A DNA stretch of 64,000 nt. It comes from Zerene cesonia. Its lineage: Eukaryota > Arthropoda > Insecta > Lepidoptera > Pieridae. The stretch is from contig NC_052117.1 of NCBI RefSeq assembly GCF_012273895.1, forward strand, positions 4,968,406 through 5,032,405. Direction: 5' to 3'. How positions within the stretch are numbered: position 1 is the stretch's first letter; every line of letters begins with the position of its first letter. The notes beneath the pieces are model-generated. The model was not told the origin of the DNA and did no database searches. It saw only the letters and a program-made list of their open reading frames with translations. Below are positions 1 through 10,821 of the stretch, one piece after another. The translations under genes were made by a program, and so were the position numbers.

Positions 1-754
1 CTTACTTTACTGGTCGAAAATAGTTTGCATACGCCCTGTTAAATGAACATTTATATACGTCTGAGTATTTATTCAAATTTATATGGCATGAATTTCAAAT
101 AATAATAGTAAAGACAGCTTATCAACACAAGTATGCGAATTTTTATGAAGATAAACGAATATTATTGAAATGAGCGACGACGAAAATAATGGCATTCAAT
201 ATTCGAGATCTTTAAATTATTATGAAATATCTATGTTCTTTTAGGAGAATTTCGAAATGAAATAGCTCTATTATAAAAAGTTGTTTGTTTGTATTACAAA
301 AATGGGAGGCAATTTTGTTCAACATTAAGATCAATTAGTAATCAGCCATAGCTGTTATTATTGTACTATTGAAACTCTAAATTAATTAGCTTTATGGTAT
401 TTAACAGTTTCATTTGTAAGTTTGGTTGCGATCGTTGCATTATATGACCCGATTGTGTGTACCTACGCGTTCAAGGTCACATAATAGTTCTTATATAATA
501 GAGGCAATAAATTTTATGAGCAGATATTAAGGATTACAAAAATCTCATATTATTATGTGTACTCTAAAGGAAAATCATCTTTCCTTAGAGCCTATTGTTT
601 GTAACCATATTACGTTCTCGAGGAATCTGATAAAATACCGCTATGTGCATACAGTGTGAAATAAGGTTGTGCCCAAAAATGTAGGAACAAATACACATAA
701 CATCAATCTGTGTCTATTTTAGATAATATGAAGATATGACAAATATACGTATAA
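1..754. other. Non-coding AT-rich stretch, nothing recognised
   Basis: No open frame of useful length, tRNA, known repeat or strong inverted repeat was seen. The stretch is plain AT-rich sequence that ends at the 5' terminus of a Helitron-like piece. Confidence 0.5.
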
Positions 755-946
755 TCTATACTTGTATTATAAAGAGGAAACATTTGTATTTTTGTATGTA
801 TATTTGTTATGAATTCATACAAAAGTTACTGGACTGATTTGAAAAGTCTTTCACCATCAGAAAGCTGCATCACCGAGTTTCATATACCATACTTTATTCA
901 GTTTTTAGCTCGGCTCAATCCTGGCTGAATCAGGACAAGCGGCTAC
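755..946 (+). mobile_element. Degenerate non-autonomous Helitron-like element
   Basis: The left end reads A followed by TCTATACTTGTATTATAAAG, matching the TC start and the ATATTATAAA leader seen in the other Helitron copies of this window. The body carries the usual core of these elements, a stretch around TACTGGACTGATTTGAAAA at about 827-846. The right end has decayed: a CTAC near 943-946 stands where CTAG is expected, and the hairpin before it is not clear. It has no coding capacity, so it would have been mobilised in trans. The right boundary is approximate. Confidence 0.5.
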
Positions 947-2408
947 CAATATAATATAAAACTAGAAGTATGAAGAGAATTCAATATTTTAATATGTTTA
1001 TTCGATTGGTTGGTTGGTTTATATTACGTAAAGAAAAGTACTATATGTATAATTTTCATTTGTTACGCAGAATAATCGCAATCGCAAGTTTATATCCGAT
1101 TTGACTCAGTTATCAAACATTTATTAAATACAGTTACGAGATTTCTTCTTACTTTATTGGAAAATTCATTACTCAGATAATGGTTCGAACGAAAGCGAGA
1201 GACGCAATAATATCAAGAGTATTGGCTTACCTTAAGTCTGTAATAGTGGGTGCTTACAATAGCCGATGCAATCAGCTAGCAAAGCACTCCACCGTATCTA
1301 TCAGCTACTCAGATTCGAGGATTTACCATCTTTTATAGATAAATCGAGATACTAATCTATAAGATTTCTTTAATATTGTGTTACGATTTAATGTAAATGT
1401 AATAACTAGATTAATATTTTATATTGGTATTTGGTTTCAGCGATGTTATAATACTGAAAGAGGAATGATTACCTAATTATGTTCTGTGATGCATTAAATT
1501 CAATTCATTTCAGATTCAAAAACCTTATTGCGTATTGGGTGTCACGTGTCGTGTGTATACATATAATAACACATAATTAAGCAGATCACTTCTTTAAAAG
1601 AAATATTTTCAAGAAGAAAACTTGCATAGAAATATTGCTATTTTGCAGAACGCAAAATAACGATTAGTATTTGTTATTTTTTTGTCAGTTTGTATGTACG
1701 TCAATCAGGTAAATTTAAAGCCGCGTGCGAAAGCTAGAGACATTAATATTATGAAACAAATATAAATAGATTTTACTAAGATTTTTAAGTACCTTTTTTT
1801 ACGACTCGTTGCTGAATATTGACAAAGGTTTTAAAATTCGTTGGAATATTTTACAAGGTCTCAGTGTCGATCGGTCAGCGACATCTTAAAAAATAATGAA
1901 TTCTCTTGAAAAATAAATAATGGAATAAGAAATATTTCTAAAGATCGCTTGATAGTTGATATTATTGTATAGGGTTGATATGAAACGTAACCGTATTATA
2001 AGTTACTGCTGGGTCAGTATACAGGCCGACGCTCGCGCGTATTTGTTCATTGGCTAATAACTCACCACTCTTTAATTAGTTATTGTAAAACATATACATT
2101 GATAATAAATGTAAAACTTGTAATTGATGTATTGCAAATATAATAAGATTTAAATCAATTCTAATTCTAGTATAAGTTGTGAAGTCTTCATGAATAAAAA
2201 TTAATGAATAAATATACTTTTGAAAATAAATAAATTTTAAGTAATAGTAATAGTTGGACTGCGGACATTTTTTTCTAAGTTATTAGCCGTTAGTGATGAT
2301 TTATGTTATTTTTTTATTGTGATTATTTTGTGTCTTTTTTATTATATAGAATAGTCTGATTTTGTTACATAATTCAAGTTTAATAATATTTTTTTGTGAA
2401 GTTTTTCA
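947..2408. other. Non-coding stretch with one possible Helitron 3' remnant
   Basis: This is mostly featureless AT-rich DNA. Around 1719-1734 the sequence GCCGCGTGCGAAAGCTAG resembles the GC-rich end of the Helitron pieces elsewhere in the window, but no matching left end was found. The rest holds no recognisable gene or repeat. Confidence 0.4.
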
Positions 2409-2515
2409 GTCTCTCCGTGACCACGCTCGCTGTAAAGTGTTCGAAACGTAGGGTTAATAATATAAGGAATAAATCGCGTATAAAATCCGTTTAAAAGTCT
2501 TTAGTTTCTAAATAC
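2409..2515 (+). repeat. Dispersed repeat, first copy of a pair (see 43858)
   Basis: The segment from about 2468 to 2515 is shared with 43876-43926. Both read ATAAATCGCGT, then AAAATCCGTT, then a run ending in TTTCTAAAT, with a few substitutions between them. The preceding 60 bases (CTCTCCGTGACCACGCTCGC and onward) look like the usual upstream part of this lepidopteran repeat, but that is from memory and has no second copy here. It is non-coding and its transposon class is not known to me. Confidence 0.5.
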
Positions 2516-2599
2516 TAAGCTTACATATTTCTTTAAAAAAAATCTATATATTATACGCGACCTACCAGGCGACGACGACACATCACATCACATCTCGAC

Positions 2600-2700
2600 G
2601 TAAGACAGTGGGCTTTTAATCAGTAGGAATCCAAGATAACCCACGTCCTCTTCCCCGGGGGCCGTGGGTATGTATGCAAGATTTCCCCCACTAAAAAAGG
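2600..2700 (+). repeat. GC-rich dispersed repeat, copy 1 (inverted copy at 23102)
   Basis: It aligns along about 100 bases to the reverse complement of 23102-23200. Shared blocks are CAGTGGG, then GGAATCC or GAATCCGA, then TTCCCCGGGGGCCGTGGGTA, then an AAGATTT block, then CCCACTA and AAAAAAGG. The core holds a CCCCGGGG palindrome. There is no open frame. The matching end points in two copies of opposite orientation make it a dispersed element rather than a segmental duplication. Class unknown. Confidence 0.6.
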
Positions 2701-2907
2701 CCTCATGTCAGTACTAACGTCAAAATGAACGCGAGTCGAGCTTAAATGTTAATTACCTAATTTCTTTCTTTGAATTTGTTAAGCTTATGAGGAATATTTA
2801 TTAATTTGATGCTACCTTTGATATCAAAATCAAAACACTATAATATATGTAGCATTTATTTTGTCTTTAATGTAAATCTCTATTACCCTTTCTAATCTTG
2901 TAAATGA

Positions 2908-3062
2908 CTAGGGGTCCGACCCGGCTTCGCCCGCGGTACATATATAGAATAAAGCCTTCTTCAATAAATGGGCTATCTGAAACAAGAAGAATTTTTCAAA
3001 ACGGACCAGTAATTCAAACAAAGACACAAACAAACTTTTCAGCTTTATAATATTTGTATAGT
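2908..3062 (-). mobile_element. Non-autonomous Helitron-like element (GCTGAAGAG type), minus strand
   Basis: On the plus strand it begins A then CTAG and runs through the GC-rich end (CCGGCTTCGCCCGCGG). It ends in the reverse complement of the ATATTATAAAGCTGAA leader. The segment GGCTATCTGAAAC with GAATTTTTCAAAACGGACCA is shared with the copy at 59157-59319. The 5' TC has been lost or changed near 3061. There is no coding capacity. Confidence 0.65.
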
Positions 3063-6000
3063 CAAATTGTGATTATTTGTTTGCTTGTTTGTTTTGTCGT
3101 CCCATTGGACGATTTTAACCGCATTATTTTTTGGTTACAACTTTTCACCGCGGCGAAACGTCTCATTCTCGTGAAAATATACTTTTATCACTTTAAGTAG
3201 GAAGCTTGTTCATAATAAGGTTGAAATTTAAAGAATTTCCATTTGATTTTAGGATCATGTATAGAAAAGTTTTAACTTTTTGCCCACAAAAGTGTAATCA
3301 CAAAACTTCGATAACATGAAAACTTGTATGAAACTTCTTCTATTTCAGAAGATATTTAACTTAAAATAACAACTTAAACTCTGTATGACGTAAAACTTAT
3401 TTTTTACGGATTGCGACATTCGGACAAAACTGATTTTTTTTTACTCCCATTTTTATTTATGATTTCAAATAAGTATTTCAGTAATTCGAATAATGGTACT
3501 CTTAAATCAAACAAACACGTTTGTGCGCCGCTTAGCTAACGCAGCGCTAGCGAACATTGGATATCTTCATAAATAAACGAAGCAATGCGATCAATCCTAG
3601 TGCATACCAAAGCCTGTCTGCATATCTAAATGCCTAAGTAGTGATATTCGAACTATTTCATCGCTATAGAAATTGAAACATAAAATCTATGGAATTTAGT
3701 AATGGCTGCGCAGAGTGTCAATGTATTGAATTTCATGGGTGATTAATGAGATTATTCGAATTTTCGGGACCACCGAGGGGTTTCCGTAATGGTAGATAAG
3801 AACAATAGTTTGCCTTTGATTTACTTCAATAGTGTTCATTCACAGATAGATAGTTACGCGTGATAAATGTATCAATTTGTGATAAACAATTCCTAGGGGT
3901 ATAAATTTTTATAACAGACAAAGTCTTGTGAAGTTAGTACAAAAACAAATTTACTGTAATAAAGTTTTCATACAAGCTGTGGCTTTTCAAAAGTTGGGTT
4001 TACAATTTTGTGGGAAAAAAGTTTTGTAGTTTAAGATATTTTGTTAATTTTTCTACATGCTAAAATGAATATATATGTGAATGTAAAACGGCTGATTTAA
4101 TTGAGATGAAATTCAACACATAAAACACATACAGATATCTGGAGCACACAGTATCATCGGACTACAAACGACGTCACGGGCTAAAGCTAGTTTAACATAT
4201 ACGTATAGAATAGATAAGTATAATGAAACAGAGTCATATAGGCAGCTCGCATAACCGTCAAAAATTGCACGCGCCCGCGAATTAACAAAATGCAAAACAA
4301 TATCGCAGTCATATATTACGTAGCTTTTAGGCACACACAGTCCCACATTTAGCATAACACTGTCAGCAACATATCCGCTTATTATCATACTAATGGGTAT
4401 GTGGCTGCACACATTAAAAGCTCATCCACTCGTTTGGCCCCCAGGGTTTTCATTTCCCGTTTTTCAGCCCGCCTTCTAATGAATTAGAGGTTATAATAGA
4501 TGAGAATGAGTGAACAGTATAATAATGTAAGAGCGAACTATAATGAGATGTAAGTATTTCATTAGTGAACGAGGAAATTGAATGGTTACCGCAGTGGCCG
4601 TATGAATTAAAATTCATGACTAGTTATAACACTCTCCGCGAATATAATTCGGGTTTTGAGTTATTAAATAGATTAATTTAGAACTTTGATATGTATGTTA
4701 CATCCATTTTAATGGACAGTTTTAGTATAGATAATATTATTATTTGTGTTTATGAATATAATTAAGTGACTTTGGTTAACGTTTGGTGGACACTTCCTCA
4801 CAAGGATACTAAGGCGCTTCTCCATTAGATTCAATTTATCAACATATTTATACATGTTTTAAATGATAGCTCAAAGGCGCGCACGCACACAGACAAACAC
4901 ATTTATTATTATTGGATATTATAATTTATTTCTATTTACGGAAGAGCGGGTCCTCCTGACACAGAATTTGTTGTAAACTTACTAAAAAGGAATACCTACT
5001 ATTTTTGTTATAATTAATATTGTTCAAGTTTTTAAATAAATCATTTTTAATTTTCAAGTATACCTACTAGAAATTAAAAATGATTTATTTACAATATATA
5101 TGTATATGTGTATTTATTTTCAGAAATTAATTCATACAACTGGCAAAATGAACTCATGCATTACAACTCATTGGTAGGGTGAAAATCTAATAATATAATA
5201 TTGTGCTATTCAAAGGAAGTACTGAGGAGGAATAGTAATACTTCGAGTACTTTATGGATTTAAGCGTCGTATTTTTAAGGCGACAAAACGTGACCTGCAT
5301 TATTGAAGAACCATTGTTCGGTTTCAAACACTTACAGACTTTTCAAAGTTTTTTGCGTAAAGCGGATTCCCTTATTTGAGTTACGACTGCATAATAAATT
5401 GTAGAACTAATAAAAGAGATGTACGAACAATCAGTTTAGACTTTCCTTTAGCTGATTAAGAGGTTTTGTAACAAAATAAAGGGGTGTATACGTTATAGCC
5501 TGTTTGCTTAACCCAATCGTAAGTAACGCGTACCGAAATTTATTTTGTTTTAATTTCCCGTAATGGTTCAAATTACACGTAGCGACATTAAATTTTTGGT
5601 TAGAACGAATGTAAAATATGTTAAAGGGGCCACAGCGGGTGCCGAAATGAGTACGAATAATTTGCTATTTTGCCTACGCGTGTAAATACCTAAATTTCTA
5701 TTTGCGCCTGTAATGTAATTCTCAGTAGTCTGCAAATATAATGGAATCAAAAAGAAAAAGTTGAAATAAGGTTGCTTTTTTAATTAGTTCAAGTTTCGAA
5801 TGTAAAATGATATTTAAGTGCAATAATATGGCATGACATTTTTTATTTAGTATATTACGCATATATTACTTTCTTATTGAAAATCCAATTAAATATTATA
5901 AAAAATCAATGGAAATAATTAAACGTTTTGCATTAAATATCATATGCATTATTGATATAAACACTTATAAATAAATCAACAATAAATGTAGATAAGCCCA

Positions 6001-6394
6001 AATAGATTTTATACCAAATTTGGTATCTACCTACCTTCAAAATTCTTATTAAATACCGAAAAATGGCTGCCCCACAAATGCAAAAACCTACTTCAAAGCC
6101 CTTCCAAACTGTTTTAAAACCCTGAGTGAGATTAGATTTAGAACGCATGATCCTCTCAATCGTTGGTTAATCTTTATTTGATTTCAATTAACGACTCAGA
6201 GCAGAGCTCGGTAGACACGCTGTTATTCTTAGCCAAGTGGTCTCACTGATTGAAGCACGGTTCAATTGGTTCGAGATTATTTTTAAAGGAGTTTTATTGG
6301 TAGATATTCACTTCATCAGTCTAAATTTACCAAATGCAAGTTTAGTGCAAACATTATTAATTTTTTCATGAGAAAATTATAAGAAGTGATTTTA
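3063..6394. other. Long non-coding stretch with a 21-bp hairpin
   Basis: Only short open frames occur, and none resembles a protein family. A CTAG preceded by GGGCTAAAG at 4179-4190 may be a worn Helitron 3' end. A perfect inverted repeat at 5033-5091 is listed separately. Nothing else was recognised. Confidence 0.45.
5033..5091. repeat. Perfect 21-bp inverted repeat with 17-nt loop
   Basis: Positions 5033-5053 are the exact reverse complement of 5071-5091 (arm starting TAAATAAATCATTTTTAATT). The loop is 5054-5070. The arms contain only two G or C bases in total per strand pair, so the hairpin is long but weakly GC-supported. It could be a remnant of a palindromic MITE, a cruciform-prone site or a transcribed hairpin. 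No flanking target duplication is evident. Confidence 0.85.
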
Positions 6395-6535
6395 TCTATA
6401 CTAATATTATAACGCTGAAGAGTTTGTTTGAACGCACTAATTTCAGGAACTACGGGTCCGATTTAAAAAATTCTGTATTAAATAGCCCATTTATTGAGCA
6501 AGGCATATGTACCACAGGTTAAGCCGGACCTCTAG
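6395..6535 (+). mobile_element. Non-autonomous Helitron with both termini (141 bp)
   Basis: The element is flanked by the A and T expected of Helitron insertion. It starts TCTATACTAATATTATAACG at 6395 and ends CTAG at 6532-6535, followed by T. The core GAACTACGGGTCCGATTT and AGCCCATTTATTGA matches the minus-strand copies at 2908 and 59157. The GC-rich 3' stem region is worn (AAGCCGGACCTCTAG). No protein is encoded. Confidence 0.75.
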
Positions 6536-7061
6536 TATATTATAGTAGGTACCGTATGTGGTAACGCTCAACCATCCATAAAAATGATTAAATACCTAAC
6601 ATAAGTTTTTTTATTACAGTTCAGTGGTTGCTGATAAAAAAGGATTGTAAAAGAGCAAAACAGGATATTTGTAATCTCATATTGTGATTTTGCATATAAC
6701 AATATTTAAATACGAAACCAAATAAATTAATTTAATGAAAAACAAATCGTCAATACTAAGTCCATAACGTCCGGATACAAACAAAATTCTCAAAGTGCTG
6801 CCGTGTTTCATAGCGATACCGCAAACAAAACGTAGACTTAATTGAGATAATGTAAACAAAGAATTCCCATCAGCGATACTGATCTGATCTGCATCTGTGC
6901 TGGCCTATTCGTGTGTAGCTTATTCTCTGAAGTTTGCTTTAGCTTATACCAGAAATTAATTTGTATTTGTATTACCCTAACATCACGATGATTTGTGGGG
7001 AACGTAACGCTTAGCTTGCAAATCACAGAATCATTTATGTCAAAATGATTGCATATTACGT

Positions 7062-7207
7062 TATTAGAATATAGAGCTGAAGTTTTTTTTAATGCGTTAA
7101 TTTAGGAACTGTTTGCCAGATTTGAAAAATATTTTTGTGATATGAGTTATGGAAGCAAGCTCCATAGTATCATGAACGACGTGGGTGAAACCGCGGGACA
7201 CAGCTAG
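7062..7207 (+). mobile_element. Degenerate Helitron-like element, 3' end intact
   Basis: The right end reads GTGGGTGAAACCGCGGGACA and then CAGCTAG at 7201-7207, followed by T. This is the hairpin plus CTAG terminus seen at 53-63 kb. The left half keeps GAGCTGAAGTTTTTTTT and GGAACTG...CCAGATTTGAAAA, but the TC start is unclear. The left boundary is approximate. It has no coding content. Confidence 0.6.
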
Positions 7208-7975
7208 TTCAATGTATTTGTTAAACTAATTTCAAATAAAATATCGCATCCGTGTAGTGACATGTTTATAATTATTTGTTAGTTTTTGAAAGCCTTCTTG
7301 CAACGGTTATATATGTAAGGTATTAAAAGGTACAGCTCTGCGCTGTATCGTTGGACGAGTATAAAATGACTATTGTTAAACTGGTATTTCAAAATGACTA
7401 TTCAAAGAACAGTGAAGTTACAGGAGAACGTTCCGAAATTCCCCAACACTGATTGCGTGCTTATTACATAGTATCACATTGAGTACATTAGTCGGATATC
7501 ATTGCGAGGATCCGACTTTCAAACGGTCGATTAGAAGTTTTCTTGTTAGAACTTCCTCTATTACGACTTGGGCTACGTACTTTATCTTGATGGAAAAATC
7601 AAAGCAAGATGTTCATGTTTCGTGCAGTTTTGTCAACTATTAATAACGTAGTTGGAAAATTATTATTTGATACTGTTCGTTCGTAGAACATTGGTTCTTC
7701 GTAAGCGATGGCAGATAGTGAAATATTTTATGTCGTCTAAAAAGTTATTTCAGGCGAATGTAAATTGAGTCTTTTAAATTTAAACTTAAATCATGAGATT
7801 TCACCTTGGGCGCATTTTAAATACACAAAATTGATTATAAATCTGATAAGAATTCAGTACTGCTCGGAGACAAAGATATCACTTTACATAGATTTGTAAC
7901 CCCTACGTACTGAATGAATGTAACAAAATCGTAGACATAGACAAGCGTCTATTTATGACCGACTATATTCTAACA
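7208..7975. other. Non-coding stretch, nothing recognised
   Basis: Unique AT-rich DNA without a usable open frame, RNA gene or repeat signature. It supplies the target site of the SINE that follows: ATATTCTAACA at 7965-7975. Confidence 0.5.
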
Positions 7976-8285
7976 AAAAGCAGTGGTGGCTCAGTGGTGA
8001 GAACCTCGGACCTAAAAATTGATAAGTCGGGGTTCGAGACCGGGCGAGCATGCAGGAAATAAATTGATTTTTCAATTTATCTGCGCATGTGGATAACATC
8101 ACCACTGCTTAAACGGTGAAGGAAAACATCGTGAGGAAACCGGCATGTCCGAGAATTAAAAGTTCGACGACATGTGACATCTGCCAACCCGCACTTGGCC
8201 AGCGTGGTGGATTATGGCCTGAACCCTCATAGGAGGCTTGTGTCCCAGCAGTGGGAAGATATATGGGCTGATGATGATGATGATG
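7976..8285 (+). mobile_element. tRNA-derived SINE with RTE-like GATGAT tail, bounded by target-site duplication
   Basis: The head contains RNA polymerase III internal promoter boxes. The A box is TGGCTCAGTGG at 7987-7997 and the B box is GGTTCGAGACC at 8031-8041, with tRNA-like spacing. The body (CGTGAGGAAACCGGCATGTC, GGCCAGCGTGGTGGATTATG) and the tail GGGCTGATGATGATGATG match the 3' part I know from lepidopteran RTE-type LINEs. This implies that an RTE reverse transcriptase in trans recognises the tail. ATATTCTAACA occurs directly before the head (7965-7975) and again at the end (8286-8296), an 11-bp target-site duplication. The copy looks complete. The open frame on the minus strand over it is a shadow. 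Confidence 0.92.
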
Positions 8286-9713
8286 ATATTCTAACACTAC
8301 ATAATAAGGAGGACGGAAGAAGTTTATGAATTTTTGAATTTGTTGCGTTAATCTCTGGATCTACTTCAGTAATTTTAAAAATTATTCATTTGCGAGTTCC
8401 ATAGGCTATTATTTATGGTCATAAACCAATGTTTATAAAAGCCTAAAGCTTAATAGCTTTAACAATATTTTATATTTTAATATCTGTAAATTATAAAATA
8501 ATTGAATGCAAGTCACAACAAGTCACACTAATATTGAATTGAAAGATATCAAAATGAACGAGTCTTTCAAATATTGGGCAAGCCATTGAATGCATAATGC
8601 GCTCAGTGCCAATGGAAATATTTTAATAACAACTTTTGAGCGAATATGGAATTATCCTTTCATCGGTCCCCCGTCTGGATGGTTAATTAAAATCAAACAC
8701 AGTTTAGCATGGCCTTACTAATTCAGTCAGTGTTATAGCTATCAATGTTATTTTACAACTAAAAATATAACGAAATGTATTTGTTTTATATATACATGAT
8801 ATTATACACTATGTTTGTGGGGATTTTGGATTGATCAGGTGCAGTTACCATTTCCTTATTATTGTATTATTAAAAACAGCGTCCACATATTTACTGCATC
8901 GTAACGCCAAATAATTATGTTAGAAATATAATCTACACGAATGAACGTGTAATATAGAAAGAGAAGGGTTGATCTGAACATATTAAATCGTTAAGTGTTT
9001 TGATAAACACAGACAGGGGCTCGGGCGATGATTCAGCTGGGTATTTGGGAAATCATCGTTGAGAGCACGTCCTGATTTAACTAGAGGTGATCTCGATATG
9101 ACAGTTATGATTTGTGGACGGCGTTATGCCTGATGGTGGCATTTAATCATACTAGCTTCTTGTAATTAGCTACGTTGTAATGTAATAATGTTTTTTTTTT
9201 CAATAGTTTCTTCAATATTAAAATTCGATCGATTAATCGATCGATAATTCAATCTTTTTGGTATAAAAAATACGAAATGGAGTCTTCAAATTTACATGTA
9301 AAAAATTTATTTACATAATTTATGTTTCATACATATTATAATGTTTAATTTGTACGATGTTTTTAATAGGCAGCGGGTAACACAATGGAGTATTTAAATC
9401 ATAATTGAAATATTTGTCACTATGGAAAGGTTATAATGATAAAAAGTACTGAATAAAGTATATAGCAACTGTATGTATATCTTCATATTTTTAGACAATG
9501 TGCACAGTACCGATTAATTTTATTCAAAGTATGTTATTTTAATGTAGGCGTCAGTTATTAAGCGAATCATAACACCAAGGTATCATTATAATTGGAATAA
9601 TTATGATGGTGGTGGGATGATATTATCATTTGCGGTGATTAATTGAAGCTGGATGGTTAAATTTGCTTCATCACTCCTCTTTGAATAATTTACGGAGTCT
9701 ATATTATTTCGTT
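8286..9713. other. Non-coding stretch with a ClaI-type palindrome
   Basis: No gene was recognised. A perfect 20-bp palindrome at 9225-9244 is listed separately. A T-run at 9190-9200 and ordinary AT-rich sequence make up the rest. Confidence 0.45.
9225..9244. repeat. Perfect 20-bp palindrome
   Basis: TCGATCGATTAATCGATCGA equals its own reverse complement. It is built of two ATCGAT-type sites around a central ATTAAT. It could be a dimeric homeodomain or BEAF/DREF-like site, or chance. No repeat copy was seen elsewhere in the window. Confidence 0.8.
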
Positions 9714-9929
9714 CTAGCTGCGCCCCGTGGTTTCACCCACCTAAGTCTGTATCCCGTAGGAATATCGGTATAAAAAGTTGCCAATGTGTTATTCCAGTTG
9801 TCCATCTATCTACGTACCAAATTACATTGCAATCGGTTCAGTAGTTTTTACGTGAAGGAGTAACAAACATACATACACATACACACACATCCACTCTCAC
9901 AAACTTTCGTATTTATAATATTTATGGGA
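9714..9929 (-). mobile_element. Non-autonomous Helitron, minus strand, with CA-rich expansion
   Basis: Read on the minus strand it starts TCCCATAAATATTATAAATA, contains AAACTACTGAACCGATTGCA and ends in the TGAAACCACGGGGCGCAGCT block with CTAG (plus strand 9714-9717). It is the same family as 52993, 60039 and 63310. It is longer than the 201-bp copies because of a CATACACATACACACACA stretch at about 9870-9893. The ORF-like frame over 9848-10048 is chance. It has no coding capacity. Confidence 0.8.
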
Positions 9930-10192
9930 TAAAGTTTGTACCCTTCAGCCATAAGTAATTTTTCATGTATAATCCACATTTTATTTTCAAGTATCACAGA
10001 AAATTTATTGTTATAAAACATGATTAAACATTTTAATGCATGGTACACAACGATTCATACAGAATGCAAGTTTTCAATTAAGTATATGAAAGCTTTAACT
10101 AGATAAGCGCAAGTGAGGTGCGATAACACAACTCTTGTACGAGTATAAACAGCCCGATGCTAATGTCAAATTAAAAGTAGACTGAACAGAGA

Positions 10193-10390
10193 ATGGCCAG
10201 GATTCGAAATATTCAAATGCATACTCTTGAATTAGCCATCAGGAACGGCGACAAAGAGCTCGGGGCTTATCTGTCGGATTTAGATGAACTCAACCCTCGA
10301 CGATACAAAATAATAGCTGGCTCGATAGCACCATTGTTTGAGCATGAAATTAAAATTGAACGGGTTCACACGTGCGCACGGCCGAGATAA
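10193..10390 (+). CDS. Doubtful small ORF, 65 codons, function unknown
   Basis: An ATG in a fair Kozak setting (AGAGAATGG) opens a 65-residue frame ending CARPR. The predicted peptide is charged and soluble (LELAIRNGDKELGAYLSDLD near residues 12-31), with no membrane segment or signal peptide. Its amino-acid mix is more protein-like than that of other short frames in the window. I do not recognise it and there are no neighbours to support it. It could be a chance frame, a conserved non-coding block or one exon of a larger gene. Confidence 0.12.
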   Translation: MARIRNIQMHTLELAIRNGDKELGAYLSDLDELNPRRYKIIAGSIAPLFEHEIKIERVHTCARPR

Positions 10391-10758
10391 GGGGTTGCAT
10401 TGCGTTCGCAATCGATTCGAAACTCGCGATATTTGGCTACATTGATTTAAGGGCTTGCTCTTTTCTTTATTACATCCACTTGAGTTTATTTAATCTGACG
10501 TTTATAAATCGACGCGTTTAAGTTTTATCTTTAGTCGTATCTCGCAGCATCCTAGATGATTTAATGTTTTACATTACTGTTAAAGACGAGATTCGTACTT
10601 AGAAAATTATAACGTAAAATATGATTATTCATATATTCATTATCATGTTTTTTATTTAATAAAGAGGACAATTTTTTGACCATTAGAAAGCTTCACGTTT
10701 CTTTAACAATGTTTATGGGCGAACGGTTGGCGCAAGTGGTGGTTATGAAATATAGAAA

Positions 10759-10821
10759 CCTACGTACTGTACAGTAATAAACCTACGTACAGTAATAAAA
10801 GTACTGTGAAAGCCTACGTAC
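10759..10821 (+). repeat. Three short CCTACGTAC repeats
   Basis: CCTACGTAC occurs at 10759-10767, 10782-10790 and 10813-10821. The intervening sequence alternates AGTAATAAA and GTACTGT. The unit holds TACGTA, itself a palindrome. This may be a worn local tandem duplication or a cluster of binding sites. Confidence 0.7.

Noticed and set aside
4179..4190. Another Helitron 3' end at GGGCTAAAGCTAG
   Set aside because: It has the terminus, but no hairpin or matching left end, so it is only mentioned within the surrounding stretch.
4113..4412. 99-codon minus-strand frame as a gene
   Set aside because: Cysteine-, isoleucine- and tyrosine-rich low-complexity peptide overlapping a possible Helitron remnant; no domain, promoter or partner.
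7976..8060. A functional tRNA gene
   Set aside because: The A and B boxes are present, but the sequence does not fold to a full cloverleaf and continues directly into SINE body sequence.
8109..8297. 62-codon minus-strand frame with a histidine run
   Set aside because: The histidine run is the translated GATGAT tail of the SINE.
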